Assembly (NCBI GenBank): GCA_947382415.1
Contig: CANCYO010000005.1
Location: 1-64,000, forward strand
DNA length: 64,000 nt
Direction of reading: 5' to 3'
Source of the DNA: an uncultured Lachnospiraceae bacterium
Lineage (GTDB): Bacteria; Bacillota; Clostridia; Lachnospirales; Lachnospiraceae
Part shown: positions 25,321 to 35,113 of the stretch, piece after piece
How positions within the stretch are numbered: position 1 is the stretch's first letter
How the letters are laid out: each line of letters begins with the position of its first letter
Made by a program: the position numbers and the translations under genes
Notes under the pieces: generated by a model
The model's input: only the letters and a program-made list of their open reading frames with translations
Told to the model about the DNA's origin: nothing
Database searches by the model: none

Positions 25321-26193
25321 ATGGCAAAAATAGCAATCGTCACAGACAGCAACAGCGGGATTACGCAGGCGCAGGCTCCGGAGCTTGGAATACACGTTCT
25401 GCCGATGCCCTTTATGATTGACGGAAAAACTTATTTTGAGGATATTGATCTGACACAGGAGCAATTCTATGAAATGCTGTCAACCGGGGCTGAAATTTCC
25501 ACCAGTCAGCCCTCTCCCGAAGCGGTGATGAAGCTGTGGGACAAGCTTTTGACAGAGTATGATGAGATCGTTCACATTCCCATGTCCAGCGGACTGTCAG
25601 GCTCCTGTCAAAGTGCCGCCATGCTGGCGCAGGATTATGACGGCAAAGTGCAGGTGGTAAACAACCAGCGCATTTCCGTGACGCAGAGACGCTCCGCGCA
25701 GGATGCCAGAGAGCTTGCAGACAAAGGGATGAGTGCTGTCCAGATTAAGGAAATTCTAGAGCGGGATAAATTTAACAGCAGCATCTATATTATGCTGGAT
25801 ACCTTGTATTATCTGAAAAAGGGCGGAAGGATTACGCCCGCGGCCGCGGCGATCGGTACGCTGCTGAAATTAAAGCCTGTTTTGCAGATTCAGGGAGAGA
25901 AACTGGATGCTTTTGCCAAAGCCCGCACCACAAGCCAGGGCAAATCCATTATGATCAATGCCATCAAAAACGATATGATCAACCGTTTTGGAGGTTTTAC
26001 CGAGCGCAAAGAGGTACGGCTTGCAGTGGCCTATACTTATGACAGGGACGCCGCTCTGGCATGGCGGGACGAGGTGATGGCTGCTTTTCCGGGCTATGAA
26101 ATGCATATGGATCCATTGTCTTTAAGCGTTGCCTGTCATATCGGTCCCGGCGCATTGGCGGTGACATGCTGCAAAAAGCTTGAGACAGATTAA
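25321..26193 (+). CDS. DegV family fatty-acid-binding protein (FakB-like)
   Basis: A 290-aa DegV protein: IAIVTDSNSGITQAQAPELG, then ISTSQPSPEAVMKLWDKLL and HIPMSSGLSGSCQSAAMLAQ, the lipid-binding signatures. DegV/FakB proteins hold a single fatty acid and present it to FakA. A FakA homologue lies 2.8 kb upstream, so the two plausibly work together. ATG 25321 is preceded by GAGGGAGAG. It has its own terminator-promoter boundary upstream. Length is normal for the family. Confidence 0.93.
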   Translation: MAKIAIVTDSNSGITQAQAPELGIHVLPMPFMIDGKTYFEDIDLTQEQFYEMLSTGAEISTSQPSPEAVMKLWDKLLTEYDEIVHIPMSSGLSGSCQSAAMLAQDYDGKVQVVNNQRISVTQRRSAQDARELADKGMSAVQIKEILERDKFNSSIYIMLDTLYYLKKGGRITPAAAAIGTLLKLKPVLQIQGEKLDAFAKARTTSQGKSIMINAIKNDMINRFGGFTERKEVRLAVAYTYDRDAALAWRDEVMAAFPGYEMHMDPLSLSVACHIGPGALAVTCCKKLETD

Positions 26194-26246
26194 TCTTCAG
26201 GAGAAGCAGACTTCAAAAGAAGTAATATTTAACAGGAGTAATTTCG

Positions 26247-28169
26247 ATGGCAAATGAGAATCATTATGACGCCTCCAGTATCACGGTGCTGGAGGGGCTT
26301 GAGGCAGTGCGCAAACGTCCGGGAATGTATATCGGAAGCGTTTCCACCAAGGGCCTGAATCACTTGATATACGAGATCGTAGACAATTCCGTGGACGAGC
26401 ATCTGGCCGGGTATTGCGATACGATTACCGTTACGCTGGAGGCGGACGGTTCCGCCACAGTGACCGACAATGGCCGCGGCATCCCTGTGGGAATGCATGA
26501 AAAAGGGATCAGTGCAGAACGGCTGGTTTTCACGACACTGCACGCCGGCGGCAAGTTTGACAATACTGCGTATAAGACCAGCGGCGGACTTCACGGTGTG
26601 GGTTCCTCCGTGGTGAACGCGCTTTCCACCAGATTGACCGTCAGAGTCAAAAGCGACGGATGCATTTATGAAGACCAGTATGAGCGTGGCATTCCCGTGA
26701 TTGATCTGGTAGACGGACTGTTGCCTGTGGTGGGTAAGACGAGGGAGAGCGGCACTACCATCAACTTCCTGCCGGACGATACAATCTTTGACAAGACCCG
26801 CTTTAAAGAGGATGATGTCAAGAGCCGTCTTCATGAGACCGCGTATCTCAATCCCAATTTGACCATTATCTTTACAGATAAGCGGAAAGAGGAGGCGGAG
26901 AAGATTACTTTCCATGAGCCGGAAGGCATCGTGGGATTTATCAAGGACATGAACAAATCCGCCGAGACGGTTCACGATGTGATCTATTTCAGCGGTGAGA
27001 GCGAGGGGATCTCCGTGGAGGGAGCCTTTCAGTATATTAATGAATTCCATGAGAATGTGCTGGGATTTTGTAATAATATTTACAATTCAGAGGGCGGTAC
27101 GCATCTGACGGGATTTAAGACCATGTTTACCAATGTCATCAACACTTATGCCAGAGAGTTGAATGTACTGAAGGAGAAGGATATCAATTTCACCGGGGCG
27201 GATGTGAGAAACGGTATGACGGCAGTCATTTCCATCAAGCATCCGGACCCCAGATTCGAGGGACAGACCAAGACGAAGCTGGACAATCAGGATGCGGCCA
27301 AGGTGGTGAGCAAGATTACCGGAGAGGAGATCGTGCGCTTTTTTGACCGCAATCTGGAAACTCTGAAGAGTATCATCGGCTGCGCCGAGAAAGCCGCCAA
27401 AATTCGGAAAGCGGAGGAAAAGGCCCGCACCAATATGCTCTCCAAACAGAAATTCTCTTTTGATTCCAACGGGAAGCTGGCCAACTGTATCTCCAGAGAT
27501 GCCTCAAAATGTGAGATTTTTATCGTGGAGGGAGACTCTGCCGGAGGCAGCGCCAAAACCGCAAGAGACCGGAACTATCAGGCGATCCTGCCCATCCGCG
27601 GAAAGATCCTGAACGTGGAGAAGGCCAGCATCGACAAAGTGCTGGCAAGCGCGGAGATCAAGACCATGATCAATGCCTTCGGCTGCGGATTTTCTGAAGG
27701 TTACGGAAATGACTTTGATATTTCCAAACTCCGCTATGACAAGATTATCATTATGACGGATGCCGATGTGGACGGTGCCCACATCTCCAATCTGCTGCTG
27801 ACTTTTTTCTACCGGTTTATGCCGGAGCTGATCTTTGAGGGACATGTGTACCTTGCCATGCCTCCCCTGTACAAGGCTCTGCCCGCAAAGGGGGAGGAAA
27901 AGTATCTCTATGATGACAAGGCTCTGGAGAGATATCGCAAGACCCACAAGGGCTCCTTTACCCTGCAGCGCTATAAAGGTCTGGGCGAGATGGACGCTTC
28001 CCAGCTCTGGGAGACCACGCTGGACCCTGAGCGCAGACTGTTAAAACGGGTGGAGATTGAGGATGCCCGCATGGCCAGTGAGATGACAGAACTGCTCATG
28101 GGCACTGAGGTTCCTCCCCGCCGGGCATTTATTTATGCCCACGCGCAGGACGCGGAGCTGGATATTTAG
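26247..28169 (+). CDS. parE: DNA topoisomerase IV subunit B (ParE)
   Basis: The ATPase subunit of a type IIA topoisomerase, 640 aa. GHKL ATPase motifs: EIVDNSVDEHLAGYC, VTDNGRGIPVGMHE, GLHGVGSSVVNALST; TOPRIM motifs: EGDSAGGSAKTARDRN, DADVDGAHISNLLL; C-terminal QRYKGLGEMDASQLWETTLD. It is paired with a GyrA/ParC homologue 1.4 kb downstream lacking a GyrA box, so topoisomerase IV rather than gyrase is the better call; gyrB cannot be excluded from sequence alone. ATG 26247 follows AGGAG. It starts a four-gene cluster: parE, LspA-like, AlkD-like, parC. Confidence 0.88.
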   Translation: MANENHYDASSITVLEGLEAVRKRPGMYIGSVSTKGLNHLIYEIVDNSVDEHLAGYCDTITVTLEADGSATVTDNGRGIPVGMHEKGISAERLVFTTLHAGGKFDNTAYKTSGGLHGVGSSVVNALSTRLTVRVKSDGCIYEDQYERGIPVIDLVDGLLPVVGKTRESGTTINFLPDDTIFDKTRFKEDDVKSRLHETAYLNPNLTIIFTDKRKEEAEKITFHEPEGIVGFIKDMNKSAETVHDVIYFSGESEGISVEGAFQYINEFHENVLGFCNNIYNSEGGTHLTGFKTMFTNVINTYARELNVLKEKDINFTGADVRNGMTAVISIKHPDPRFEGQTKTKLDNQDAAKVVSKITGEEIVRFFDRNLETLKSIIGCAEKAAKIRKAEEKARTNMLSKQKFSFDSNGKLANCISRDASKCEIFIVEGDSAGGSAKTARDRNYQAILPIRGKILNVEKASIDKVLASAEIKTMINAFGCGFSEGYGNDFDISKLRYDKIIIMTDADVDGAHISNLLLTFFYRFMPELIFEGHVYLAMPPLYKALPAKGEEKYLYDDKALERYRKTHKGSFTLQRYKGLGEMDASQLWETTLDPERRLLKRVEIEDARMASEMTELLMGTEVPPRRAFIYAHAQDAELDI

Positions 28170-28180
28170 GAGGAAAACGG

Positions 28181-28882
28181 ATGCACAGCAGAGAGGACGG
28201 AAACAGAGGTATGAAAGGCGTTGAGCGGCCCATAGCAGGACGCATTTGTTTTATTGCTTTTTTTGCACTGTTAGCGTTGGCTGTGGCCGAAATAATCATA
28301 TTCCGCTATGGAGAGCGCGTGGAGGATATTTATATCGGCAGCGATTTTTGGGCCTTTGAACCCGTATACAACCGCAGCGGTTCGTGGCTTCACGGCCGGC
28401 TCAAGCTCGGCTACCGGCCGGATATCCTGTTTCTGGAACACGCAGTTACTCTGTTTCTGCTATGGTTTCTGTCCCGCTTTACTGATTTTATCAGTATGAT
28501 ACTGGGAATGAGCAGGCGCTGGAGCCTTTTTGAGGATTTGGCTACAGCGGCCACTCTGGTCCGTCTGATCAATGTGATCCGGGGCAGGTATACGCTGGAT
28601 TATATTTACATTAACCCGCTGCATGCCACCTATGATCTGGTGGATATTTATCTTGGCATCAGCCTTTTTTTCCTGTGCGTCTGGATGGTACTGGCTGAGA
28701 TCAGGACGCTCAGGCTCAAGAGACAGGCTGCTCAGGGCATGAGTTTTGGAGGACGTATGAAATGGGAGCTTGTACTCACGGGGAACGCCTGCAGGGCTCC
28801 TTTTATGAGTTCGGCAAAATGGAAGAACATACAGGATCGTTATGAGTATCATCTGAAAGAAAACGAACAGATATCTGCCTGA
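28181..28882 (+). CDS. Multi-pass membrane protein resembling signal peptidase II
   Basis: A 233-aa protein with about four membrane helices. Residues around 120-165 resemble the LspA active-site block: TLVRLINVIRGRYTLDYI aligns by eye with the GNLIDR-G-VVDFI motif, and ATYDLVDIYLGIS with the FNVADS motif, so the two catalytic aspartates appear kept 15 residues apart. The GN and DR residues of the first motif are lost, and the N-terminal DQ of LspA is not seen. It may be a divergent lipoprotein signal peptidase or an inactive relative. ATG 28181 follows GGAGG, 12 nt after parE, so it is co-transcribed with topoisomerase genes. Confidence 0.5.
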   Translation: MHSREDGNRGMKGVERPIAGRICFIAFFALLALAVAEIIIFRYGERVEDIYIGSDFWAFEPVYNRSGSWLHGRLKLGYRPDILFLEHAVTLFLLWFLSRFTDFISMILGMSRRWSLFEDLATAATLVRLINVIRGRYTLDYIYINPLHATYDLVDIYLGISLFFLCVWMVLAEIRTLRLKRQAAQGMSFGGRMKWELVLTGNACRAPFMSSAKWKNIQDRYEYHLKENEQISA

Positions 28883-28910
28883 ATACGTTTTATTTTTACG
28901 GAGATTTTTT

Positions 28911-29615
28911 ATGACTACAGAATTTATCAGAGAGCAGTTGTTTGCGCTGCAGGATACAGAATATAAAGCGTTTCATTCCCGGCTGATGCCTACGGTGGAT
29001 CCTGATCTGATCATCGGGGTACGGACGCCGGATCTTAGAAAGCTGGCCAAAAAGCTCTGGAAGACGGGAGATACCGGCGAATTTATGGCGCAGCTTCCGC
29101 ACCGGTATTATGAGGAAAACAATCTGCACGGATTCTTCATCGAACAGATCAAAGACTATGACGCATGTATAGAAGCGTTGAACGCTTTTCTTCCCCATGT
29201 GGACAATTGGGCCACCTGTGATATGATGTCGCCCGGGGTATTAGGCAAAGAGAAAGACAGGCTGACTGCTCAGATCAGAATATGGCTGGCCTCTGAACAT
29301 ACTTACATGATCCGCTTTGCCATCGGGATGCTCATGCGGCATTTTCTGGACGAATATTTTGAGGAAACTTATCTCGATACGGTGGCGGACATAAAGTCGG
29401 AGGAATACTACATCAACATGATGCGCGCGTGGTATTTTGCCACGGCGCTGGCAAAGCAGTACGACGCTGCGCTCCCCTTTATCGAGAACGGCAGGCTGGA
29501 TGTCTGGACCCACAACAAGGCCATACAGAAGGCGGTGGAGAGCTATCGGATCACGCCGGAACAGAAAAACTATCTGCGGAGCCTGAAGAATAAAACAGCA
29601 AGAGGACAATCATGA
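28911..29615 (+). CDS. DNA alkylation repair protein (AlkD-like)
   Basis: A 234-aa all-helical protein of the DNA alkylation repair family, HEAT-like repeat glycosylases that remove N3/N7-alkylated purines. The family pattern is visible: GVRTPDLRKLAKKLW, LHGFFIEQIKDYDACIEALN, LPHVDNWATCDMMSP, and WTHNKAIQKAVESYRI near the end. The catalytic Asp of AlkD lies in the NWATCD block, which is kept here. The gene overlaps parC by 4 nt (ATGA), so it is coupled to it. DNA-repair role is by homology only. Confidence 0.85.
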   Translation: MTTEFIREQLFALQDTEYKAFHSRLMPTVDPDLIIGVRTPDLRKLAKKLWKTGDTGEFMAQLPHRYYEENNLHGFFIEQIKDYDACIEALNAFLPHVDNWATCDMMSPGVLGKEKDRLTAQIRIWLASEHTYMIRFAIGMLMRHFLDEYFEETYLDTVADIKSEEYYINMMRAWYFATALAKQYDAALPFIENGRLDVWTHNKAIQKAVESYRITPEQKNYLRSLKNKTARGQS

Positions 29616-31855
29616 ACGAGAACGACAGAATCATACGAACCGAATATTCCGAGGAGATGCAGAAGTCTTTTATTGATTATGCCATGAGCGTGATTATAGC
29701 CCGGGCGCTGCCGGATGTGCGGGATGGTTTAAAACCCGTGCAACGCAGGACTCTGTACGATATGCACGAACTGGGTATCCGCTATGACCGGCCCTATCGA
29801 AAGAGCGCCCGTATCGTGGGAGATACCATGGGTAAATACCATCCCCACGGCGACAGCTCCATCTATGAAGCGCTGGTGGTTATGACGCAGGATTTCAAAA
29901 AGGGTATGCCCCTGGTGGACGGACACGGCAATTTCGGCAATATCGAGGGCGACGGGGCCGCCGCCATGCGTTACACGGAGGCCCGGCTGCAGAAGATCAC
30001 CCAGGAGGCATTTCTGGCCGATCTGGACAAGGATGTGGTGGACTTTGTCCCCAATTTTGACGAGACCGAGAAGGAGCCCTCCGTGCTGCCGGTGCGGATT
30101 CCGAATCTTCTGGTGAACGGCTCCGAGGGTATTGCGGTGGGTATGACCACCAGTATTCCTCCCCACAATCTGGGAGAGGTCATAGATGCCACCAAGGCCT
30201 ATATGATGAATGAATCTATCACAGACAGAGAGCTGCTGCGCTATCTCAAAGGGCCGGATTTTCCCACGGGAGGAGTCGTCATCAACAAGGATGAGCTGGC
30301 CGAGATCTATGAGACCGGAACGGGCAAGATCAAACTCCGCGGCAAGGTGGAATACGAGCATGTAAAGGGCGGAAAGACTAATGTGGTGATCACGGAGATC
30401 CCGTATACCATGGTGGGAGCCAACATTGCCAAATTCCTCTCCGACGTGGCCGCCCTGTCCGAGACCAAAAAAACACAGGATATCGTGGACATATCCAATC
30501 AGTCCTCCAAGGAGGGCATCCGCATCGTCATAGAGCTCAGGAAGGACGCCGACGCCGAGAATTTTGTGAATATGCTCTACAAAAAGACCCGTCTGGAAGA
30601 CACCTTTGGCGTGAACATGCTGGCCATCTCGGACGGCAGGCCCGAGACCATGGGACTGAGACAGATCATCAAGGCCAATGTGGATTTCCAGTATGAGATT
30701 GCCACACGCAAATACACCAATCTGTTATCCCGTGAGCTGGAGCGCAGGGAGGTGCAGGAAGGACTGATCAAGGCCTGTAATGTCATCGACCTGATCATCG
30801 AAATCCTCAGAGGCTCAAAAGACCGTAATATGGCCAAGGCCTGTCTGGTGGAGGGAAAGGTGGAGGGTATTAAGTTCAAGTCCAAGGAATCCAAAATTAT
30901 GGCCGCACAGCTTTGCTTTACGGAGAGACAGGCCAATGCCATTCTGGAGATGCGGCTGTATAAGCTCATCGGTCTGGAGCTGGAGGCTCTGATCAATGAG
31001 CATGAGGAGACCATGGCCAATATCTATCGCTATGAGGATATTCTGGAGCGCAGGGATTCCATGGCCCAGGTGATCATGAACGAACTGGACGGTTATAAAA
31101 AGGAGTTTGGCCGCCCCCGCAAAACCGTCATTGAGAACGGTCAGGAGGCTGTGTATAAAGAGAAAGAGCTGGAGGAGATGGAGGTCATGTTCCTCATGGA
31201 CCGCTTCGGCTATGTCAAGACCATTGATATGGCCACCTATGAGCGCAATAAGGAAGCGGCCGATACAGAGAACAAATATGTATTTTCCTGTAAGAATACG
31301 GGCAGGATATGCCTGTTTACGAATACCGGGCAGATGCACACCGTCAAGGTCACAGACCTGCCCTTCGGGAAATTTCGGGACAAGGGCGTTCCCATCGACA
31401 ATGTGAGCAATTACAGCTCCGAGAAGGAAGAACTCGTCTATATCACCAGCCAGTCGGAGCTGAATCTGAAACAGGTACTCTTTGTCACCGCGCAATCCAT
31501 GATGAAGATTGTGGACGGCGGAGAGTTTGACGTGTCCAAACGCACGGTGGCAGCCACTAAATTAAACGAGGGCGATACCGTGCTGAGCGTTGTCACCCTC
31601 TATGACCAGAAGCATATTGTGATTCAGTCCAAAAACGGATATTTCCTGCGTTTTTCCGTGGAGGAGATTCCCGAGAAAAAGAAAGGGGCGGTGGGAGTCC
31701 GGGGCATGAAGCTGGGCGCCGGTGACAGCCTCGAAGCCGTCTATTATACGCAGAATTTTGTGGAGACCACGATTCCCTACAAGTCTAAGAATCTCTCGCT
31801 CAATAATATCAAGCCGGGCAAGAGAGACGGAAAAGGCGTGAAGATCCGCGCCTGA
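29612..31855 (+). CDS. parC: DNA topoisomerase IV subunit A (ParC)
   Basis: The DNA-cleaving subunit, 747 aa. Start MNENDRIIRTEYSEEMQKSF leads into the winged-helix domain; the quinolone-resistance region reads YHPHGDSSIYEALV with the usual Ser and Glu, and the catalytic Tyr lies in AAMRYTEARL. The C-terminal DNA-wrapping domain is short and lacks the GyrA box QRRGGKG, having EKKKGAVGVRGMKL in a similar place, which favours ParC over GyrA. It partners parE at 26247. Translation is coupled to the AlkD-like gene. Confidence 0.88.
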   Translation: MNENDRIIRTEYSEEMQKSFIDYAMSVIIARALPDVRDGLKPVQRRTLYDMHELGIRYDRPYRKSARIVGDTMGKYHPHGDSSIYEALVVMTQDFKKGMPLVDGHGNFGNIEGDGAAAMRYTEARLQKITQEAFLADLDKDVVDFVPNFDETEKEPSVLPVRIPNLLVNGSEGIAVGMTTSIPPHNLGEVIDATKAYMMNESITDRELLRYLKGPDFPTGGVVINKDELAEIYETGTGKIKLRGKVEYEHVKGGKTNVVITEIPYTMVGANIAKFLSDVAALSETKKTQDIVDISNQSSKEGIRIVIELRKDADAENFVNMLYKKTRLEDTFGVNMLAISDGRPETMGLRQIIKANVDFQYEIATRKYTNLLSRELERREVQEGLIKACNVIDLIIEILRGSKDRNMAKACLVEGKVEGIKFKSKESKIMAAQLCFTERQANAILEMRLYKLIGLELEALINEHEETMANIYRYEDILERRDSMAQVIMNELDGYKKEFGRPRKTVIENGQEAVYKEKELEEMEVMFLMDRFGYVKTIDMATYERNKEAADTENKYVFSCKNTGRICLFTNTGQMHTVKVTDLPFGKFRDKGVPIDNVSNYSSEKEELVYITSQSELNLKQVLFVTAQSMMKIVDGGEFDVSKRTVAATKLNEGDTVLSVVTLYDQKHIVIQSKNGYFLRFSVEEIPEKKKGAVGVRGMKLGAGDSLEAVYYTQNFVETTIPYKSKNLSLNNIKPGKRDGKGVKIRA

Positions 31856-31901
31856 CCGCCTGCAAAAACAGAGTGAATGACCAACAGATTGGAGAATGCA
31901 T

Positions 31902-32507
31902 ATGAGAGTGATTGCCGGCACAGCCAGAAGTCTTCCGCTCAGGGCTCCCGAGGGCATGGATACCCGTCCCACCACAGACCGTATCAAGGAGACCCTGTTC
32001 AATATTCTGCAGCCATATCTGTCGGACTGCGTGTTTGTGGATCTCTTCAGCGGCAGCGGCGGAATCGGCATTGAGGCCTTAAGCCGCGGGGCGAGAAGAG
32101 CATACTTTATCGAACAGGCCCCACGGGCTATCGCCTGTATTCAACAAAATCTTACGTTTACGAAACTGGCGGACCGTGGTATAGTGATAAAACAGGATGC
32201 TCTTGCGGCGCTCTCCGGCATTCGGGAGGAGCAGGCAGATATTCTGTTTATGGATCCGCCCTATGGTCAGGAATATGAAAAACGTGTGCTGGAGCTTTGC
32301 CGGGAACTTCCCTGGGTGACGGAAGACACTCTGATCGTGACAGAGGCGGATCTGAAAACTGATTTTGATTATCTGGAAGATTCAGGCTTTGAATTAATTA
32401 AGGAAAAGCGGTATAAGACAAATAAGCACCTGTTTTTGCGCATAGCGAAAAAGAATCCCGGAAGGTTGGATGAAAATGAAGAGAGCGGTTTACCCGGGGA
32501 GTTTTGA
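31902..32507 (+). CDS. rsmD: 16S rRNA (guanine(966)-N2)-methyltransferase RsmD
   Basis: RsmD methylates G966 of 16S rRNA. The second ATG (31902) is the start because GGAG (31891-31894) lies 7 nt before it and only 1 nt before the first ATG. The 201-aa product shows [34 protein letters not shown], the SAM motif [19 protein letters not shown] and the N-6/N-2 methylase motif MDPPYGQ. It overlaps coaD by about 30 nt, and the rsmD-coaD pair is conserved across bacteria. Confidence 0.95.
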   Translation: MRVIAGTARSLPLRAPEGMDTRPTTDRIKETLFNILQPYLSDCVFVDLFSGSGGIGIEALSRGARRAYFIEQAPRAIACIQQNLTFTKLADRGIVIKQDALAALSGIREEQADILFMDPPYGQEYEKRVLELCRELPWVTEDTLIVTEADLKTDFDYLEDSGFELIKEKRYKTNKHLFLRIAKKNPGRLDENEESGLPGEF

Positions 32508-32982
32508 CCCCATGACTTACGGACATCTGGATATTATCAGGCGGGCTGCCCAGACATTTGACGAGTTGACAGTCAGTGTGCTCAATAATAAAGTAAAGAC
32601 ACCGTTGTTTTCTGTTGAAGAACGTGTTAAGATATTAAAGGAAGCGACTAAAGATATTCCCAATGTAAAAGTGGACAGCTTCAGCGGTCTGCTGATTAAC
32701 TATGCGGCGGAAAATGATTTTCATATCTCTGTGCGGGGACTGCGCGCCATCACGGATTTTGAGTACGAACTGCAGATCGCCCAGACAAACAGTAAGCTTT
32801 CCAGGGGAAAGCTGGACACTATTTTTCTTACAGCCCGCCTGGAATACGCATATCTGAGCTCCTCCAGCGTGAAGGAGATCGCCAGCTTCGGCGGCGATGT
32901 CAGCGAGTGTGTTCCCGATTTTGTGGCGGAGATGATGTATGAAAAATATAACCAGAATCATAAAGGAGAGGTAAATGAGTAG
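32476..32982 (+). CDS. coaD: Phosphopantetheine adenylyltransferase
   Basis: CoaD makes dephospho-CoA from 4'-phosphopantetheine and [23 protein letters not shown] carries the nucleotidyltransferase TxGH motif, and [17 protein letters not shown] is the second ATP-binding block (ISSSxV type). ATG 32476 gives the typical N-terminus; ATG 32470 two codons earlier is possible, with the same GGAAGG site. 168 aa is the normal length. It overlaps rsmD upstream and the next gene by 8 nt. Confidence 0.95.
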   Translation: MKRAVYPGSFDPMTYGHLDIIRRAAQTFDELTVSVLNNKVKTPLFSVEERVKILKEATKDIPNVKVDSFSGLLINYAAENDFHISVRGLRAITDFEYELQIAQTNSKLSRGKLDTIFLTARLEYAYLSSSSVKEIASFGGDVSECVPDFVAEMMYEKYNQNHKGEVNE

Positions 32983-33571
32983 CAGAATTGAACAGCTTAT
33001 CGATGAGATGGAAGAGTACATCGAAAACTGTAAGCCCAAGTTCATGTCCAATACAGACATTATCGTGAATAAGGAAGAGATAGATGAACTGCTGCGGGAG
33101 CTTCGCATGAAAACCCCTGATGAGATCAAGCGGTATCAGAAGATCATCAGCAATAAGGAGGCAATTCTGCAGGATGCCCGCGATAAGGCCGAGGCATTGA
33201 TCAATGAGGCCACAGTACATACCAACGAGCTGATCAATGAGCACGAGATCATGCAGCAGGCTTATGCACAGGCAAACGAGGTGGTAACCATGGCCACCGC
33301 TCAGGCCCAGGAGATTCTGGACAATGCGATCATGGAGGCCAATGCGGTGCGCAGCGCAGCCGTGCAGTATATGGACGATATGCTTATTCATCTGGAGAAT
33401 GTCATTACGGCCTCCACACAGTCTGCTACCAGCAATTATGAGAGCCTTGTGGGCTCCCTGAATCAGTACCGGGATATCATCCAGTCCAACCGCAGAGAAC
33501 TGCATCCTGTTGAAGATCTGGAGACGGTTATTCTGGACGATTCCGATTCGGGACCGGATGTGATTTCCTGA
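32975..33571 (+). CDS. Coiled-coil protein, V-ATPase subunit/DivIVA-like
   Basis: A 198-aa, mostly helical protein. Residues 1-45 look like a folded head ([20 protein letters not shown]), followed by a long Ala/Glu/Gln-rich coiled coil ([40 protein letters not shown]) and an acidic C-terminal tail. Clostridial homologues are usually labelled ATPase or vacuolar-type subunit H without evidence; a cytoskeletal or scaffold role is equally possible. It overlaps coaD by 8 nt and is followed by a strong terminator. Confidence 0.7.
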   Translation: MSSRIEQLIDEMEEYIENCKPKFMSNTDIIVNKEEIDELLRELRMKTPDEIKRYQKIISNKEAILQDARDKAEALINEATVHTNELINEHEIMQQAYAQANEVVTMATAQAQEILDNAIMEANAVRSAAVQYMDDMLIHLENVITASTQSATSNYESLVGSLNQYRDIIQSNRRELHPVEDLETVILDDSDSGPDVIS

Positions 33572-33667
33572 TGTGGAAGATCCCTGAGGGTTCCTGAGGA
33601 AATAAATCCCGTGTAAATTAACCCAGTGGAAATATACCCTGCAGGGCAGGATGAAGAATGGATTCAT

Positions 33668-33702
33668 AAAACCAGTTTTCGGCTTGTGAAAGCTGGTTTT
33701 TG
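33668..33702 (+). terminator. Rho-independent terminator
   Basis: Outer stem AAAACCAG (33668-33675) / CTGGTTTT (33693-33700) extended inward by TTTC/GAAA across a T-G step, ending in TTTTT. It ends the rsmD-coaD-coiled-coil operon and lies upstream of the amidase start, which argues against longer starts for the amidase. Confidence 0.85.
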
Positions 33703-33742
33703 CGATTGTAGAATTAAGTGGAAGATTATGGGAGAGAATAAT

Positions 33743-35113
33743 ATGAAAAAGATACATAACAGAATCTGCGGATTCCTGTCTGCGGTCTGTCTGATTGCGG
33801 GAACGCTCATACCAGGGCAGCCGGTCTGTGCCGCCGACAGAGTGCAGTCCGTGGGGGAGGAGATTGTCATTGTTATCGACCCGGGACATGGCGGGAGCAA
33901 CAAGGGCACCCAGTCAGGACACACCATCGAAAAAGAAATGACCATGGTCACTGCCATGACCATGTATCAGGAGCTTGAAAAGTATGACAATGTGAAAGTT
34001 TATCTGACACATACCGACGATCGTGATATGTCTTTGAAGGAAAGAGCCGAGTTTGCCGCCGGAGTGGGAGCGGATTTTATGTTCAGCATCCATTATAACG
34101 CCTCGGAAAACCACAGTATGTATGGATCGGAAGTCTGGATATCCTGCGAAAAGCCCTACAATGCCTACGGATATCAGTTCGGTTATCTGCATCTGCAGGC
34201 CATGCAGGAGAAAGGGCTGTTTATTCGCGGCGTAAAGAACCGGATGAACGACGAGGGGACGGATTACTATGGCGTCATCCGCGAGGCGGCGGCGCTCTCA
34301 GTGCCTGCGTTGATCATAGAGCACTGTTATGTGGACGAGGAGCGGGATGCGGATTATATTCAGAATGAGGAAGGATTTGCCGAGTTTGGCAGGATAGATG
34401 CTCTGTCCGTGGCAAAATATTTCGGCCTCAAAAGCAGTTCGCTGGGAGTGGATTACAGCGAGGAAGCCACAAAGCTTCAGCCTGCCTCCGCGGACAGTCT
34501 GGTGCAGTATACCCTGATGGACAAAACCGATCCGGACGTCTGTGAGATCGAACTGCGGGAATGCGACTACGACACAGGGGAAGTGCAGCTCACCGTCCGG
34601 GCGGCAGACTATGATACCCCCCTGATCTATTATGATTACAGCATTGACAACGGACAGAACTGGTCCCGGCTGGAGAGCTGGCCGGGAAGCAATGCTCTGA
34701 CATGGGAATATACAGACACGTTTCAGCTTGATCTGACAATCCCGGGCGGCGTACGCCCCAATATCATCCTCAGGGCGTACAATCTGGCGGATTTATATAC
34801 CCGCAGCAATACTCTGTCATTTGAACAGGCCATTGCCCGGCACACAGAGTCCGACGCCAAACCTGACTCAGAGGAGAACGGTGAGCCCGAGGAGATTATA
34901 CCGGCCGCCGCGCCCATAGATCACACCCGCAAATCCATAGGGACCACCACCTTCATGCCCACAGTTGACGAAATCGGGGAGGAAGATGCCACCGTGGGTG
35001 TGCTGACATTCCTGAAGCTCTGTCTGGCATTCGTGATCGTACTGTTTTTTATCGTGCTGACCACACAGTTTGTCAATTACCGCAAAAGGTGGAACCGCAG
35101 GCACAGGAGATAA
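33743..35113 (+). CDS. N-acetylmuramoyl-L-alanine amidase, membrane anchored
   Basis: A 456-aa secreted cell-wall hydrolase that cleaves stem peptides from MurNAc. ATG 33743 follows GGGAG by 8 nt. A signal peptide occupies residues 1-31 (ending PVCAAD). The Amidase_3 zinc ligands and catalytic residues are visible: H49 in DPGHGG, E63 in IEKEMT, H117 in FSIHYNAS and E193 in IIEHCYVD. A beta-rich domain follows (about residues 265-370), then a Glu/Ser/Pro-rich linker and a C-terminal membrane helix with a basic tail (residues about 425-456). It would stay anchored outside the membrane. It ends 37 nt inside the convergent YlbJ gene. Confidence 0.9.
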   Translation: MKKIHNRICGFLSAVCLIAGTLIPGQPVCAADRVQSVGEEIVIVIDPGHGGSNKGTQSGHTIEKEMTMVTAMTMYQELEKYDNVKVYLTHTDDRDMSLKERAEFAAGVGADFMFSIHYNASENHSMYGSEVWISCEKPYNAYGYQFGYLHLQAMQEKGLFIRGVKNRMNDEGTDYYGVIREAAALSVPALIIEHCYVDEERDADYIQNEEGFAEFGRIDALSVAKYFGLKSSSLGVDYSEEATKLQPASADSLVQYTLMDKTDPDVCEIELRECDYDTGEVQLTVRAADYDTPLIYYDYSIDNGQNWSRLESWPGSNALTWEYTDTFQLDLTIPGGVRPNIILRAYNLADLYTRSNTLSFEQAIARHTESDAKPDSEENGEPEEIIPAAAPIDHTRKSIGTTTFMPTVDEIGEEDATVGVLTFLKLCLAFVIVLFFIVLTTQFVNYRKRWNRRHRR

